Shown: piece by piece, positions 44,979 to 57,174 of the stretch | Layout of the letters: each line of letters begins with the position of its first letter | How positions within the stretch are numbered: the first letter of the stretch is position 1 | Assembly: GCA_033725935.1 (NCBI GenBank) | Contig: MU867093.1 | Location: 1 to 64,000, forward strand | Source: Cladorrhinum sp. PSN259 | Lineage: Eukaryota; Ascomycota; Sordariomycetes; Sordariales; Podosporaceae | Direction: 5' to 3' | Length of the DNA stretch: 64,000 nt | Notes under the pieces: generated by a model | What the model was told of the DNA's origin: nothing | The model's database searches: none | Seen by the model: the letters and a program-made list of their open reading frames with translations, nothing else | Position numbers and translations under genes: made by a program

Positions 44979-46110
44979 TCACACATACTCGTAGCAGAGC
45001 AGCGGCCCTCCAATGTCCATGACATCCCTGATAGTGGCATTCGGAACAACACCAAACATGTTCAGCTTGTGAGACAAGGTAGTGACATTACCCGGGTCAC
45101 CCTCAGGCAGGGGCGACCCAGGCGGTGGATCCAAAGTGCCGAACGGAGGAAACGTGTCCGAGGGAGGGAAAACGATAGGCAGGCCGTCCGGGTCGACGTT
45201 GGGCAGCGCAATCTCCGACAGCGGGGGAGCCACGTTCCTACCGCTAATATCTTGTAGGCGGGCAGGCAGATCCAGGGCCTGCCAATCCCACCAGAGCTTA
45301 TCCAACCAGGTGTGGTGCAGGTAAAAGATGGGATCCCCAGGGCTGGAGATGCCGTCGAGCATTTTGCCTCCAACGCCTCCGTGGCCTCCGAGGTGCGGCG
45401 CCAGCTCGATACAGGGCCATAAGTCGATGTAATACTTCATCTTCATGCAAGTTTTGACGTAGGCCTGGCCGGACGAGAGGCTTACGGTATCGTTGACGAC
45501 GCGATGGATACAGCGCTTCGGGGTGCTGACGCTGTACCCTGGGCCGAGGCCGTTTCTGTATCCAACGAATGGACCGTTTGTGATGCACCTCTCGGGGCCG
45601 CTACCATCTCCGCCGAAGCCGGTAACGGGGTCGAGAACGATCGACTTTGAAAAATTGCCGGCGTCTCGCGGTTCGTCCCAGTATCTGAGTCCCGAGTTAG
45701 CATGACGTAGGCTACCTAGTGAGTGACGGCAGTCTGAAAGGGGAAAAACGTTACGGTTGAGCGCCCTTGTATCCACACTCTTCTCTCAAGGCGAGTTCAT
45801 GCGCATGCATGTGCAGACGATGATAGGGGAGGAACGCGCCAACGTTGTGTGAAACAGCAGCCGGAATCCGGTGGATTTGTTGCAACTCTTCAAACCGATT
45901 CGTCGAGTCGGGCAAGCCTAGTGTAGCCGGCTTGTTGATAAGACAGAGTTCGGCGTTGATATAGTCCTTCTTCTCCTTGGTGCTAAGCGTGTGCCATGGC
46001 TTTCGTCGTAGCTTCTTTTTGCACTTTGCGGCAGGAGCTCGGGGGGCCGAATAGGCGGACACGACGTCGGTCCAGAGGAGGACTAGCGAGAGAGTTAGGC
46101 TAAAATACAT
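44979..46110 (-). CDS. Secreted tyrosinase (type-3 copper oxidase)
   Basis: Exons 45755-46110 and 44979-45684 join to 353 residues. MYFSLTLSLVLLWTDVVSAYS is a signal peptide; a longer in-frame start at 46290 would bury it, so I use 46110. Copper site A: the SHNVGAFLPYHRLHMHAHE block with GYKGAQPYWDEP spanning the intron. Copper site B: APHLGGHGGVGG and SSPGDPIFYLHHTWLDKLWWDWQ. All six His candidates are present. The C-terminal part is short, so there is no long latency domain as in melanin-type tyrosinases; it resembles the short secreted tyrosinases of ascomycetes that oxidise phenols. The substrate is unknown. Confidence 0.9.
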
Positions 46111-47397
46111 GGCGATGAAACTTTTTGCTGGGAAGGCTGGAGGGTAAAGCGAGGGAAAGGTTGCCAGGTGAATCAGTCCTGAAGAGGTGACTCTTGGGTG
46201 ATCTTGTACTTGTAGGCTGACCGGGTCAGTGGTCGTCGGCACTTGATCCTGGCTATCCAGCCGTGAGAGGCAGCTGGGTAGCCGAACCATGGTTCGGCAT
46301 GGCGGGCAATTTCCGAGGATTGGTATGGTTGCGTTACGTTGCGTTCTTTGGTGATTAGTAACTACCTACCTAACTGTACAAAGCCCATCTTACCACGGCT
46401 ATTGATTTCTTGCATCCGCGGATTCAAGCGCTCAAATCAATGGCAGCGATTGCTTTGATGTTGGGGCCAGGTTGGATCTGGGGTATCCAATATTCTTTCC
46501 TTCATGGAACGGCACGCACGATCCCTGCAAGAGCCGAACACAGGGCAGCATCTGCTCCCCAATGGCTGACATTCCTGCAAGTCCACCACCCTCTGCGCAT
46601 GCTGTGTAACAATACTACCGTGCAGCTTGTGCCGAGAATGGAGGCTGCAACCGAAGTTAGATAATAGACAAAAGCTCCCCTGAGCCGCTTGAAATAGCAA
46701 TTACCACTGTGAGCCCCTTAGCGTTGGACCACTTTGTTTGTGCCCGGCTGTCGTCCTTGTGGTTGTCGTGTATGCCAAAGCGGGGAAATGCCCTGTAGGG
46801 CTAGGCTTCCCTGTAATTAACACTTGGGAAGAACCCTGGAGGAAGGCGATCCCCCGCGGAGAAGGCCAACACAGATGGAGATAGCTAACCAACCCACTGT
46901 AATTCAATCCTTATAATTTTATTTGGATTTTTTTTAGTAACGTATGGTTGCTCAGCTTTGAAAATAGGGCTTTGTCAGATAAACAGCGATTACCACTTGT
47001 CATCGGAGCAATTGAGCGTTCCGTGCTTTTTAGTGTAGTGGTAGGTTGTGACAGGCTTTTGAGACAAGTCACACATACACTATACATTATAATTGGAATT
47101 GTTGCCTGGGAGCTATCCATCCTTACAGATTACGCGTCATCTGTTTTCCATCGATAGGAAACTAAGTTACTAAAAGGGGGCGTGGCGTTTATAACATAGG
47201 CAGTTTTCTTTTCACACTAATAGATTGGTCGCAATTCAGAGGAGAATTTCAACCCAGGAACGATCTTTATAAATTACGAAACTGGCAAAAGTCCAATCGA
47301 CCAGCTAAAAGAGAAATACCTCCTTTGAATCCAACCCTATAACCATTACCCATGACCTCATTGACACTTGACACTCGACACTTGACACTCAACACTT
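46111..47397. other. Intergenic, tyrosinase upstream and next gene's 3' flank
   Basis: Non-coding sequence of mixed composition. Tandem ACTTGACACTCGACACTTGACACTC-like decamers lie near 47360-47393, just downstream of the minus-strand stop. No gene recognised. Confidence 0.45.
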
Positions 47398-49809
47398 TTA
47401 CACATTTTCTTCATCATCCCGTACCGGCCTTCCCAGCATTCTCCGAACAGTATTAACCGACAACACCGGCAATCGCTTCCACCACGCAATATGAGCGGGA
47501 CGACGGACAGCCCAGATCAGGTATCCCGAAAAGACGTAGGTCGCTATCGCCACAAGAATAGCAGTAACGGTGAAGAACTCCTTTTGGCCTGGGTTGTTCC
47601 AGTCAAAGGCGTCGAGAGCGAACAGTGTCTTGATTGCGGTGTGACTTTGTTAGTATATTCAATTCAAAATAAACATTTTGGAAGAGTCCCCGAGTCACGT
47701 CCTTTTCTGCCTTTGTATGCCGAGAATAGCTGTGACGAAAAAAAAAAAAAAAAAAAAGACTTACGCTAACGAAGCTCAGGGGCAAGTAGATGACGGTGAC
47801 GACGGTAAACACGAGGATGCAGTGGTTTAGTTGCTTTGACTTGGTAGCTTCATTGACGGCCGTTGAAGTGAAGAACTGCCCGTGTCGAGGTAAAAGAGTC
47901 AGTAACTTGATTGAGCTCAAGGACAGGAGTCGAATGGAGAAGATGAAAGAGAAGCCTTCCTACCGTATTCCTCAGCCTTTGAATTTTCTTTTGCTCTTCG
48001 TCAATTCTAGCATCAAGAAGGTCACATCGATCACTGAAATACGAGCTAGCCCTCGCGAAATGGGGATATTTACTCGCGCGAGATTCCCTGTTTGATGTCA
48101 ATGGTTCGAAATGTTCTTGAATCGCATGAAGAGTTAGATTTAGGGCCCCAAGAGTTTCTCGAGCCCATTCTGACGCAAAGCGCAGTATCTCCGTGAGGAA
48201 AAAATAGAACTCTGAAAGTGATAGGTCCGTGTCGTCGTACATAATGCTGATTCTTTTCTCACGAGACAGAATGGACATGATCTAGCGTTTGGTCAACGTT
48301 AGGTCGGATAAACCACTCACAACTTCATTACTGCACTCCTATCTAGGTGATTCGTTCATTCCTACTTACATCTACGTCAAGGCTTGAGTCAACCTCACTA
48401 ACCAGTACATTCCAGTTATGGAGTGTCTCTCCAAAAACTTCAAAGGCCCTGAGGAGAAATATGTTGATTGCGGGTGATGGGCTTGCGCCAAGTTCAATCC
48501 AGGAGTGATGAGGAGAAGCTTTATTCCGGTCAGGGTAGCGACAATGGTGATCCGAAACTGTCACGAGGCTGTAGATCGGGAAGTCGAGGTGACGTGTTGT
48601 TCTGATTGCAACGGAAATGCGCTTCTCAGCAAATGATAGTAGCTTCTTGGTGCTTGGAGAGATGAGTTCTCCATAGTGTCGAGTAAGCTGAGCCGTGTGC
48701 TTCGGTTTCGTTCCAGACAGCCCCAGCGTAGCAACTAGAAATCTGGTGTGGAACTGACAGACGAAGTCTAGGTTATCTAGTTGTGCAGTTAATCTGTTTC
48801 GGAGAAGATAGTCTCTTTCGTTGACCACAAACCTCACCTGCTGATTGTCTGGTGGATCTTCATCAGGATTCCATGCAGACCGAAAGGTCTTAATGAAGAG
48901 ATTGACGGCTTTCATAGGCAGAAACATGTGCCTCCTGGTGTCTGGCTCTGCATCTGGGCCTCCTCTGTGAAATTCAAAATCCCGCTCGTTGCAGAGTAGG
49001 CAGACGATCGTGGAGAGTAGCGGCACATCTGTCTCTTCCAGAATGCAAAAGGACCTGCGAAGCATTAGCTACTGATTGAGCTTGGTATTTTGCAGCCGCA
49101 AGTTCCGTCTCACGAGTCTTTTCCGAATCGCTGCCCATACCAAGGCGGGACTGGCCCACAGGGCTTGTGGCTTATGAACTTTTAGATACACGATGTTAGC
49201 AGACTATTTGAACATGAGCGATTTGGCAGGAGGTCCTACAAGGTGTTGCGTGAAGATGCGCCTAACATATGGGCGAGAAGGGTCAACTGCTCGATATTGT
49301 ATACCATTCGCATCAAAACCGTACTCGGTCAGCTCTGCCGTTTCCGGGGACAAATACGACCATTCATAAAGTCTTTGCAAACCCTCCACGGACGGCGGCT
49401 GTTCAGCAGGTAGCAGCTGCCTTCCTAGTGGAGGGGGAACAAGACCAAACATGCTTTTCCACAGGGGTGATAAGCACATGGCTTCTGTTGGAACCTGAGC
49501 AAGTAGATAGTTCACCGTGACATTCTCGTCGTATTTAAAATCTTTGGTCCGTATCGCTTCCATTGGAGTGATGTCAATTTCTCTTGGGTCCAATCCATGT
49601 TTCATGTACCTATCCGGTGGAGGGACACCCAGATGATCTGAAAGCGCCCGAAAACGGCATAAAAGCTCACCAATATCCTTGGACATTGCATCATAGCTGC
49701 TTGACGACGGCTGTGGAGTTTCAGCTGCCAATTTCTGCTCTGAGCTCATTGGAGTCGATGGGGTCCTGTATTCTGCAGAAGCCTCTGAGTTCCCAGGTTC
49801 GGAGGCCAT
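47398..49809 (-). CDS. CorA-like two-helix fungal membrane protein
   Basis: Six exons on the minus strand (49240-49809, 49141-49178, 48370-49054, 47964-48281, 47765-47875, 47398-47628) add up to 650 residues in one frame. The protein has a long soluble N-terminal part (MASEPGNSEASAEY start) without recognised domains, a helical region ending in DARIDEEQKKIQRLRN, then FFTSTAVNEATKSKQLNHCI and two membrane helices (LVFTVVTVIYLPLSFVSTLF and FFTVTAILVAIATYVFSGYL). That arrangement is the fungal CorA-like C-terminus; the CorA GMN motif is replaced by FALDAF, so magnesium transport is doubtful. Such proteins are common in variable fungal loci and their role is unknown. The 38-base exon 2 is the least certain part. 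Confidence 0.65.
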
Positions 49810-50614
49810 TTTGATGATGGTGCGTGCTGCTGATGAAGATGCGTAAATCAGACGGTTGCGCCAAGTGATACAGTAACAGAGACTTCGAGGAGTAGGCAGT
49901 GCGTGCCATGAGAGATAAAGGCTCACCTCACCCTTCAGTGTTTTTTATATCGACAACAAATTGTCGGCCAAGTAGTGTAACTTATAAACCGCGGCCATCC
50001 ATATCAAAGTAGGGCTCTGTGATCCAATTACAAGGCTGCCGCCAAACGCACGAGAAGCTGTCTAACCGAACCAGCCTCGATATCGTGCACCATCAAGTCA
50101 GAGGTGCCAATCATACTTGGAGAAAGTAATGCCACAGCTTAAGCGGTGACACCTGGACGCCTGAAAGCAATAAATTTGATCAATATTAATACTATAATCT
50201 ATGTAACAACATATCTGAAGACGCCGTGCCCCGCTACACACATGAGTACAAGCCCACCGGCTCCCACCCTTGACGGAGAATCGGCAAGAGCAGTCGGAAG
50301 GTTAAGAAAGTCGAGTGAAAATTGCATTCCAGGTAAGTTATGTCATCGTGGCCAAAAAGCTCACCTGGTGTCTCGAGAGGAGGCGTGCATCGGCGCCTGA
50401 ACACCGCTGGGCGATTTTGAGTGCCGTTGGGACGCCTGTTGATGGGCGGTGTGCGGGTTGTTAAAGATATACCTAGGGTGGACATAAAGGTTTGTCTAGC
50501 CACCAAGGTGTTTCGCTCATTGAATCATTACCAAAAGCCCATACCGATTTGGCAATGCATGTCGGAAGTCGGGTCCCATCGGCAGTCTCACTCTCCTCTT
50601 CTGCTTCCTCCAGG
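49810..50614. other. Intergenic, no gene seen
   Basis: Upstream side of the CorA-like gene and 3' flank of the P450 gene; no recognised coding or RNA signal. Confidence 0.4.
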
Positions 50615-52257
50615 CTATGCCGCTTTCCTTTCTTCAACCCAAACAGGCAATCCCCCCTCCATCGGCAGGGTCAAGCTGGTCTGACTCCTCCTCTCCCCCT
50701 CAAAGCCCTCCCTAAACTCAAAACACCACGCAACACAAGGTATCACCTGAACCGCAATAGCCTCAGCCATCTTTCTCCCCAAGCACGTCCTTGCACCACC
50801 GTAAAAGACTGGGAACTCAGAAGCGCTTCTCGCCACCAACTTCCTACCACCTTTCTCATCCTCAGTCAGAAACCTCTCGGGCTTGAACTCATCCGCATCC
50901 TCACCCCAGGTCAGTTTAGACCTCTGCATAGCCCACAAGCACCAAACAAGCACAGAATGCTTGGGCAGGAGTGTACCATCGGGGAGACAGACGTCTTCTT
51001 GGCATTGCCGAATCTCGAATGGTATTGGGGGATACAGCCTCAAAACCTCATAGAACACTGCCATGCTGTATGGCATAGAGGCTGGTGTAAATGATGTAGT
51101 GTCCAAACCCTCGCTTGTGGGAGGGGAGTCTTTGGACACGAGAAGTTGTGCAACTTCCTCCCGAATTTTGGCAGTGACATGGGGGTGTTTCATTAGCAGG
51201 TAGAAAGTCCAGGTAAGAGCTTGACCTGTTGTGTCCCTGCCTGCGGAGAGGTAGGTCAGCGCTGCGTCTGCTACCATCTGTTCGTCTCCGATGGCGTCCA
51301 GGAGGGATTGGATCAAACTGCCTGAGATTTGGTTGAGCTTGCTTTCTTCATCATCAAGCAGCGTGCCATCTTTATGGTTGCTTTTGTCCTCGACTGCATT
51401 GGTGACTATCCGTCTTCCAAAATCCTTGACGACTTTGACAGACTTGCGGAACTTGGTGCCGAATAGGAGCTCGGTGCCTGGCCACAAAGGGTTTTGGAAG
51501 CGCTTGGCGGTTTCACCAGAGGCGTAGTCGAACGATTTGGAGAACTCGTCATCGGCGTGCATGTCCATCTGTCGGACGAGTTAGTGGGCGTGGTGGTACA
51601 ACGTGGGGCGTGGACTTACATTATAAGCCATTTTGCCCATCAACTTTGTGGTAATTTCATGGAAGATGTGTTGCAAGTCAACGATATCCCCTCCGGCATT
51701 TGACTTGAGCTCTGCTACCGCTTCCTGCAGGTACTGAGGCAGCGCAACATCTGTCAAAACACGAAGGTTGGCTGTATTGAGGAAGCTCAACCCCGCTTTC
51801 CGTTGCAACTTCCAAAAGTCACCGTCGGCGTTGATGATGCCATTCCCGAAAAGATCCCATGACCGTCTCTTGACGAAACTTCCCTTGGTGAACACGCCCT
51901 CGTTCTTGAAGACATACTCGAGGTTGTGAGGATCACTGATGAGCACTGCTGGAGGTAGTGTTGGTACTGTAAGGGAAAGTGTCTCGTATCCGAATTGGCG
52001 CTGGCATTTGTCGAACCAACTGAGGAGCTTCCACCGCGATTGAAGAAATTTTATCCCATTGCCAACCAGAGGTAATGTATCTGGTGGATTTCTGAAGAAG
52101 TTGGTTAGATATCTGCTGGGCTGATCAAGAGACGGAATGTGGAGTTTTACCTTAAGAGTTTACCATCTCGCTTGATGGCCTTCTTCCCCGCAACCACACG
52201 AAGCAGAATCGCAAATACTAAAAGCGCCACGACATAGTGCCCTGTGATGAGGCCCAT
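50615..52257 (-). CDS. Cytochrome P450, CYP52-clan-like
   Basis: Exons 52151-52257, 51620-52091 and 50615-51568 give 510 residues. An N-terminal membrane anchor (ALLVFAILLRVVAG) precedes the Pro-rich hinge NPPDTLPLVG. Diagnostic parts: FTKGSFVKRRSWDLFGNGI (B/C region typical of alkane/fatty-acid P450s), I-helix AGRDTTGQALTW (about 302-313), ExxR EVLR (367-370), PERF, and the heme loop FPVFYGGARTCLGRKMA with axial Cys455. It is a microsomal monooxygenase using NADPH-P450 reductase. The CYP52-like pattern points to omega-hydroxylation of fatty acids or alkanes, but the substrate is inference. It is divergent from the methyltransferase gene. Confidence 0.92.
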
Positions 52258-53015
52258 TGTGACAGATTAATGATGTTGTTAAGTGACAGCATAACAGGAC
52301 AACTCTGGCAAAAGTTCAAAATTTTTTGTTGTTATCAACCTCCTCCCTTGCCGGTATCTTGGTGGTAACGTCACTGATTTGAGCCCCTCGATTTGTCCAA
52401 ATGCAAGGTTCCTTTGGCGACCACAAATTGGTGAAGCAGTAATGGGGTTTGAGATGTCGCCACACATAAAACCCAGAATATCGATCTAAAGGAAGGATGG
52501 GTGATCTTGAAGATCGTCTGATGTTTCTAAAGATATATCGAAACCGGATCTCGAATGATGTAAAAGGGAGCCAAGTCCAGGTGTGCAGACTTCTTTCAAA
52601 ATCTTGGCATCTCGATTGTCTCGATTGATGCTTCAAACCCCCTGTTCAAAAGCCCCTGGTCGGCACTCTTGTGTCACCTTGAATTTGAGAATGGGAAACT
52701 TGGAATTGACAAGGGGGCCATTTGGTTCCTGCAGCTGCAGACAAAGCGCGGAGAAGGAGCTCCTCCAAAACTCTCTCCGACTTGGCCGAAATAACGTCAT
52801 TGTTACCTACTTTATCAAGGAGCTACCGAGCTAGTCAGAGCTTAAGCTTCAAGCTTCACACACGACGAACCCCCCCCAAAAAAGGCGCCACTGCTATTTT
52901 CATGACCGTTTAATTTTTTTTTTCCCAACTCAATTGATCCATTGACTTCAACGTCTTTTTTGGCATCTCAAACATCCACATCTCCAAGCAACAGGAATCA
53001 TCAACACTGCCGAAA
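52258..53015. promoter_or_regulatory. Divergent promoter region of P450 and methyltransferase genes
   Basis: 758 bases separate the two start codons. A CT-rich leader precedes the methyltransferase ATG. No shared regulator site was identified, but the head-to-head layout could allow joint control. Confidence 0.4.
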
Positions 53016-53930
53016 ATGTCCAAACCATCAAAACCACTCATTCCCCGGATGCAAGTCTTCGAAATAGCAGATCAAACATGGTTTCCCTCGTTCCTCCGCA
53101 AACCAATGCAAGCGGCCCTAACGGCAGCATGGACGACCTACATCCCGCCCCTCCAAAACTCGTCACCAGCAGGCATCGTGGCCCGCTTGCTGTCCAAAAA
53201 CCTGCCTCACCACCCTTCCTCATACGTCTTCATTGACTTTTGCGCCGGAGCGGGGGGTCCCACTCCGCAGATCGAGAAGCATTTGAACTCGTCCCTCACA
53301 TCGCAGCAGAACAATCACAAACACAACGTATCGTACGCCGAAGCTGCCGCAGCTCCACCGCCGTGCAAGTTCATACTCACGGATCTGCACCCGCACACGG
53401 AACTCTGGGAGCAGTTTTCCAAAGAATCGCCTAACCTGGGGTACGTGCCCACGAGCGTTGACGCGAGCAGTGCTCCGTCCAGTTTGACGCACCAGGAGGG
53501 GAAAAAGGTTTTTAGGTTGTTTAATCTTGCTTTTCACCACTTTGATGATAGCTTGGCGAGGAAGATACTGAAAAACACGGTGGAGACCTCTGACGGGTTT
53601 GGTATCTTTGAGCTGCAAGACCGAACGGTGGGGGGAGGGTTCTTCCCCTGTTGTTTATTTGGTATTGCGACGATGTTGTTGGCTCCTTACTATGCCTTTA
53701 TATGGAAGAGTCCTATGGCGCTGGTGTTTACTTATTTGTTTCCTGCGTTGCCTTTTGTGCTTGTTTGGGATGGGTGGATGTCTAGTTTGAGGACTAGGAC
53801 GGCGGAGGAGGTCGAGGCTCTGTTGAGGGGGTGCGGAGGGGATGGGATCGAGGAGTGGGAGGTGAAGAGCGGGAGCGAGGGGTTCATGCTGGGTGGAAAG
53901 GTCAATTGGGTTGTTGGGTATAAGAAGTAG
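53016..53930 (+). CDS. Class I SAM-dependent methyltransferase-like protein with membrane hairpin
   Basis: A 304-residue single-exon gene. The methyltransferase-like core has motif I FIDFCAGAGGPTP, a second-strand LTDLHPHTELWEQF and an acidic FNLAFHHFDDSLA loop, followed by FGIFELQDRTVGGGFF. Two hydrophobic segments (CCLFGIATMLLAPYYAFIW and ALVFTYLFPALPFVLVW) form a probable membrane hairpin inserted before the last strands (SLRTRTAEEVEALL and the VNWVVGYKK end). This layout is seen in small fungal proteins of unknown function; the substrate is unknown. The membrane hairpin would place it on ER or another membrane next to the P450 product, which is only a hint of shared chemistry. Confidence 0.75.
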   Translation: MSKPSKPLIPRMQVFEIADQTWFPSFLRKPMQAALTAAWTTYIPPLQNSSPAGIVARLLSKNLPHHPSSYVFIDFCAGAGGPTPQIEKHLNSSLTSQQNNHKHNVSYAEAAAAPPPCKFILTDLHPHTELWEQFSKESPNLGYVPTSVDASSAPSSLTHQEGKKVFRLFNLAFHHFDDSLARKILKNTVETSDGFGIFELQDRTVGGGFFPCCLFGIATMLLAPYYAFIWKSPMALVFTYLFPALPFVLVWDGWMSSLRTRTAEEVEALLRGCGGDGIEEWEVKSGSEGFMLGGKVNWVVGYKK

Positions 53931-54161
53931 GGTGTAGGGATCTGGATTTATGTATTGAAATCAAGAAGAGTGAGAGATTAGGAAAATATATCTAAATATA
54001 TCCATATTCTGGCACGAATGAGCGAAGTGAAAAATATCCAATTCGTTGACCTCGCTATACAAGTCATACATATAAAATAAAGAACCTCCACCAAAGAAAA
54101 CCGGGTATCAACTGCCTTTTTTTAAACGAGAAGTATAACAAAATCGTAAGAAGGAAAAAAA

Positions 54162-54773
54162 TCACTTCTTGGACAACATCAGCCTCAAAAACTCATCCTC
54201 GTCAACCCCTCCCTTCCCACTGGCATCAAACTCCTCCACCATGGCCACGATATCAGCATCCGGGATGTTATTTCCAACCTGCTTGCTCACTCGCCTCAAA
54301 TCGTCCTGCGTAATGACGCCCTTGCCGTCCACGTCAAACAACCTAAAAGCGCGTCGCAGCTCTTCCTGGGGATCTCGCTGCCTGATCAAGGTTCCGGTGA
54401 TCGCTTGTGTTGCCGCTAGACTGAAGAGTCGATAAACGGGGGGACAGTCCTGGTCGTGCGCCCAGGACGAGGGGCGCTGGCCGTGTCGAACTAGAAGCTC
54501 GTAGGTCTGGGCTTTGGGCAGCTCGAAGCCTAGGGCGCGGAGGACGAAGCGGAATTCTTCGTAGGAGAGGAAGCCGTCTTTGTTTGAGTCGAAGAGGTCG
54601 AACTTTTGTTAAAGAGTATATTAGATGGTGGGTTATGATATGGGAGGAGGGGGTCAGCATTAACAAAAACTTACAGCCTCGCCGATGCGTGTTTTTTGCT
54701 CGTCTGACAGTTTGTTGAATTCTGCTGCTGGTGGGGTTACGTATTGTGGTGGACCGCGGGAGGAGGATGCCAT
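54162..54773 (-). CDS. Centrin (Cdc31-like EF-hand protein)
   Basis: Exons 54675-54773 and 54162-54602 join to 179 residues. It starts MASSSRGPPQYVTPPAAEF, a Pro-rich head, then KLSDEQKTRIGEAFDLFDSNKDGFLSYEEF (EF1), the conserved FELPKAQTYELL, an 'insertion' without an EF2 loop (VRHGQRPSSWAHDQDCPPVY), then RDPQEELRRAFRLFDVDGKGVITQDDLRRV (EF3) and EEFDASGKGGVDEDEFLRLM (EF4). The RDP-EE-RAF-LFD signature is centrin-specific. Centrin acts at spindle pole bodies and with the TREX-2 and NER complexes. Loss of the second calcium loop fits my memory of filamentous fungal centrins. Confidence 0.88.
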
Positions 54774-55442
54774 TGTTCTTATTTTTGCTCAAAACACAAA
54801 GGGACGTTTGGTTTGTGTTGTGAAGGGGGTGAGGTGAGTTTGTTGAATAGCGGCTTTGATTCCGCTCTTATTTTTTGCGCCCAAAATTCGGGAAACCCGT
54901 TATACAAAATGCAAGTTTGTGTTGGAGATCGCGTGCGTGTAAGGTATATGTTTGTTTAAAGAAAGAAAAGAAAAGCTTGAATCGGCAGAGTGTAAGAATA
55001 ATGTACGTATTTCTCTCTTTCGCATTCAAACAATCCTGTTGATGGCTGGTTGCGGGTTCGAAACGGTTTTTGGTGTGTGGTGTGTGTGTTCCAGAATACG
55101 GGATCAAAGAGAACTGGCGTGTTGTCGCGTTCACACGCACACGCACACACCCTTGTCCACTTTACGCGCCCCCTCTCTTGAGCTTCGGCAGTGGATCCAC
55201 CAATTGAGGGACAGGGGAGAGAAAGCGAACAAGCGGGGCCGTCGTCTCCAACTCTGAACGGGGTATCCGCTAAAAATTCCTGTAGCGGGGTGGCTTTTTC
55301 TGATCCATGAATCAAGAAGCTTCCGACCAACAAGTTCTGCTGTGCAACACTTCAGAAAATATCACCACTTTGCGCCATCGTCGAAAACCACCTCTGAAAC
55401 CCCAGACTCAGGTTTATCGAACCTTTGCGACTTGAGATCAAA
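54774..55442. promoter_or_regulatory. Divergent region between centrin and BUD22
   Basis: A 669-base head-to-head spacer with a TG/AC-rich section (55070-55150). No known sites identified. Confidence 0.4.
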
Positions 55443-56475
55443 ATGCCGAAGAGAAAGAGATCCAACGAGGAATCGGTCCAGTCCATCTTTACCCGAATGC
55501 GCCTGGACGTTTTCCATGCCCTCAAACAAGCGAAAGGATTCGAGAGACAGCGCCAATCGAAGCGTTTGAGGGACGCGAAAGCTACTCCGGATAAGAAGGC
55601 GCGCATTGAGAAGGAGATTGTTGTGTTGAAGGTAATTGCGCTTCCTCCTTTGTGACCCTGATCTGGCTTGCGATTGTCTAACAATGTGATGTCCTGTGTA
55701 GTCCCTCGACCTCCAACAAACCGCCCACGCACACCTATGTTCGTCTCTTTTGAGGATAAAAGCCATCGCCGAGTCCGACAAAGCTCCCAAGGAGATAAAA
55801 GAAGGCGTACCAAAACCAGACTTGACCGAGGAGGAGAAGGCGGCTTTGCACAATGTTACGAGCGCATTATACAACCAGCAGGGTGTGAAGAAGGTGATTG
55901 ACCAGGCGATCGCAGCGGTATGTGGTGCTATCGGGATACCGGTGCCGGAGAAGAAAGCCAAGGGCAAGAGGAAACTGGAGGATGGAAAGGAGGCGGTCAA
56001 AGAAGAGGAGGTAAAGGAGGTGGAGGAGGAGGGGAAGGAAAAGAAGAAAATGATTGAGAAGAAGGATGAGGAGATTCCAATAAGGGAAAAGTCCAAGGAG
56101 AAAGTGAAGGAGAAGAGCAAGGAGAAGAAATTGGAGGCCGAACCAGAAGGCGAGGATGAGCTTGATGACGAAAAGATGGAAAGGGCTGTCGAAGAACTAC
56201 AGGGTTTGCTCGGGTCAGACTCGGAAGAGGACTCGGACAGCGAGGACGATGAAGAATACCAAACAGCCGAGGAAGAGGCAAACGAAGAGATCAACGATGA
56301 CGACCTAAAGAAGGCTGTCTCCAAATTGGAGGATCTCTTAGGGTCGGACTCAGAAGACGAAGAGGAGCAGCAAAAACTACTCGCCAAAGCCCGCGCCCAA
56401 CCAAAGAAGCCACTACCTAAGGATCTCGACCCTATGGATATCACATCCGAAGAAGAGGCTGGAGACGAGGCAGAT

Positions 56476-56509
<34 letters not shown>

Positions 56510-57174
56510 ACTTGGACCCAATGGAAATCACAGATGACGAGGCCAGCCTAGAAGAGGAGGAGGATATTGATAATGAGGAGGAAGCCAGCGAAGAAGCCGA
56601 ATTTGAAGGATTCAGTGACGCAAACTCGGCAAGCCAGGACGACTCGGAAGAAGACCCAGGAGAAGAAGAAGCAAGCGACTCTTCGGCCTCAGTCTCATCG
56701 ATCGAACGTCCACCACCGGCCAAGCGAGCCAAACCAGTACAAATGGACGGCAACTCAGCCTTCCTCCCTACACTAATGGGCGGTTATATCTCCGGTTCAG
56801 AATCAGCGTCAGATGTTGACCTCGCACCTTCACGCAAGAACCGCCGCGGCCAACGTGCCAGGCAACAAATCTGGGAGAAAAAGTTCAAGGAAAAAGCCAA
56901 GCATCTGGCTAACCAAAAGGCCGTAAATTCAGGCTGGGATGCTAAGCGTGGTGCTGTGGACAATGATTCGAAGCCCTGGAAGAAGGGTATCAAGAACCCC
57001 TTGTTCAAGAAGGCTACTTCAGGGGCGAATGAGATACCGGTGGTACCCAAGAAGCAGGAGAGAGTTAGGGATGATGCCGGTTCTTTGCATCCTTCTTGGG
57101 AGGCTAGGAGATTGGCCAAGGAGAAGGAGAGGCTCACTGCTCCTTTTGAGGGCAAGAAGATTACTTTTGACTAA
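55443..57174 (+). CDS. BUD22: BUD22-family nucleolar protein (pre-18S rRNA processing)
   Basis: Exons 55443-55631 and 55702-57174 give 553 residues. The N-terminus MPKRKRSNEESVQSIFTRMR and following coiled helix are typical of Bud22/SRFBP1 proteins. The middle is strongly acidic/lysine-rich and low complexity, with a run of about 13 Asp (GAC repeats, 56473-56512). The diagnostic C-terminal block is present: RGQRARQQIWEKKFKEKAKH, NSGWDAKRGAVDN, SLHPSWEARRLAKE and the GKKITFD end. In yeast Bud22 acts in the small-subunit processome. The gene is close to centrin but unrelated. The intron GTAATT...GTGTAG lies after a Lys codon. Confidence 0.9.

Noticed and set aside
55362..56753. 463-residue Ser-rich minus-strand frame
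   Set aside because: Antisense shadow of the acidic GA-rich BUD22 exon.
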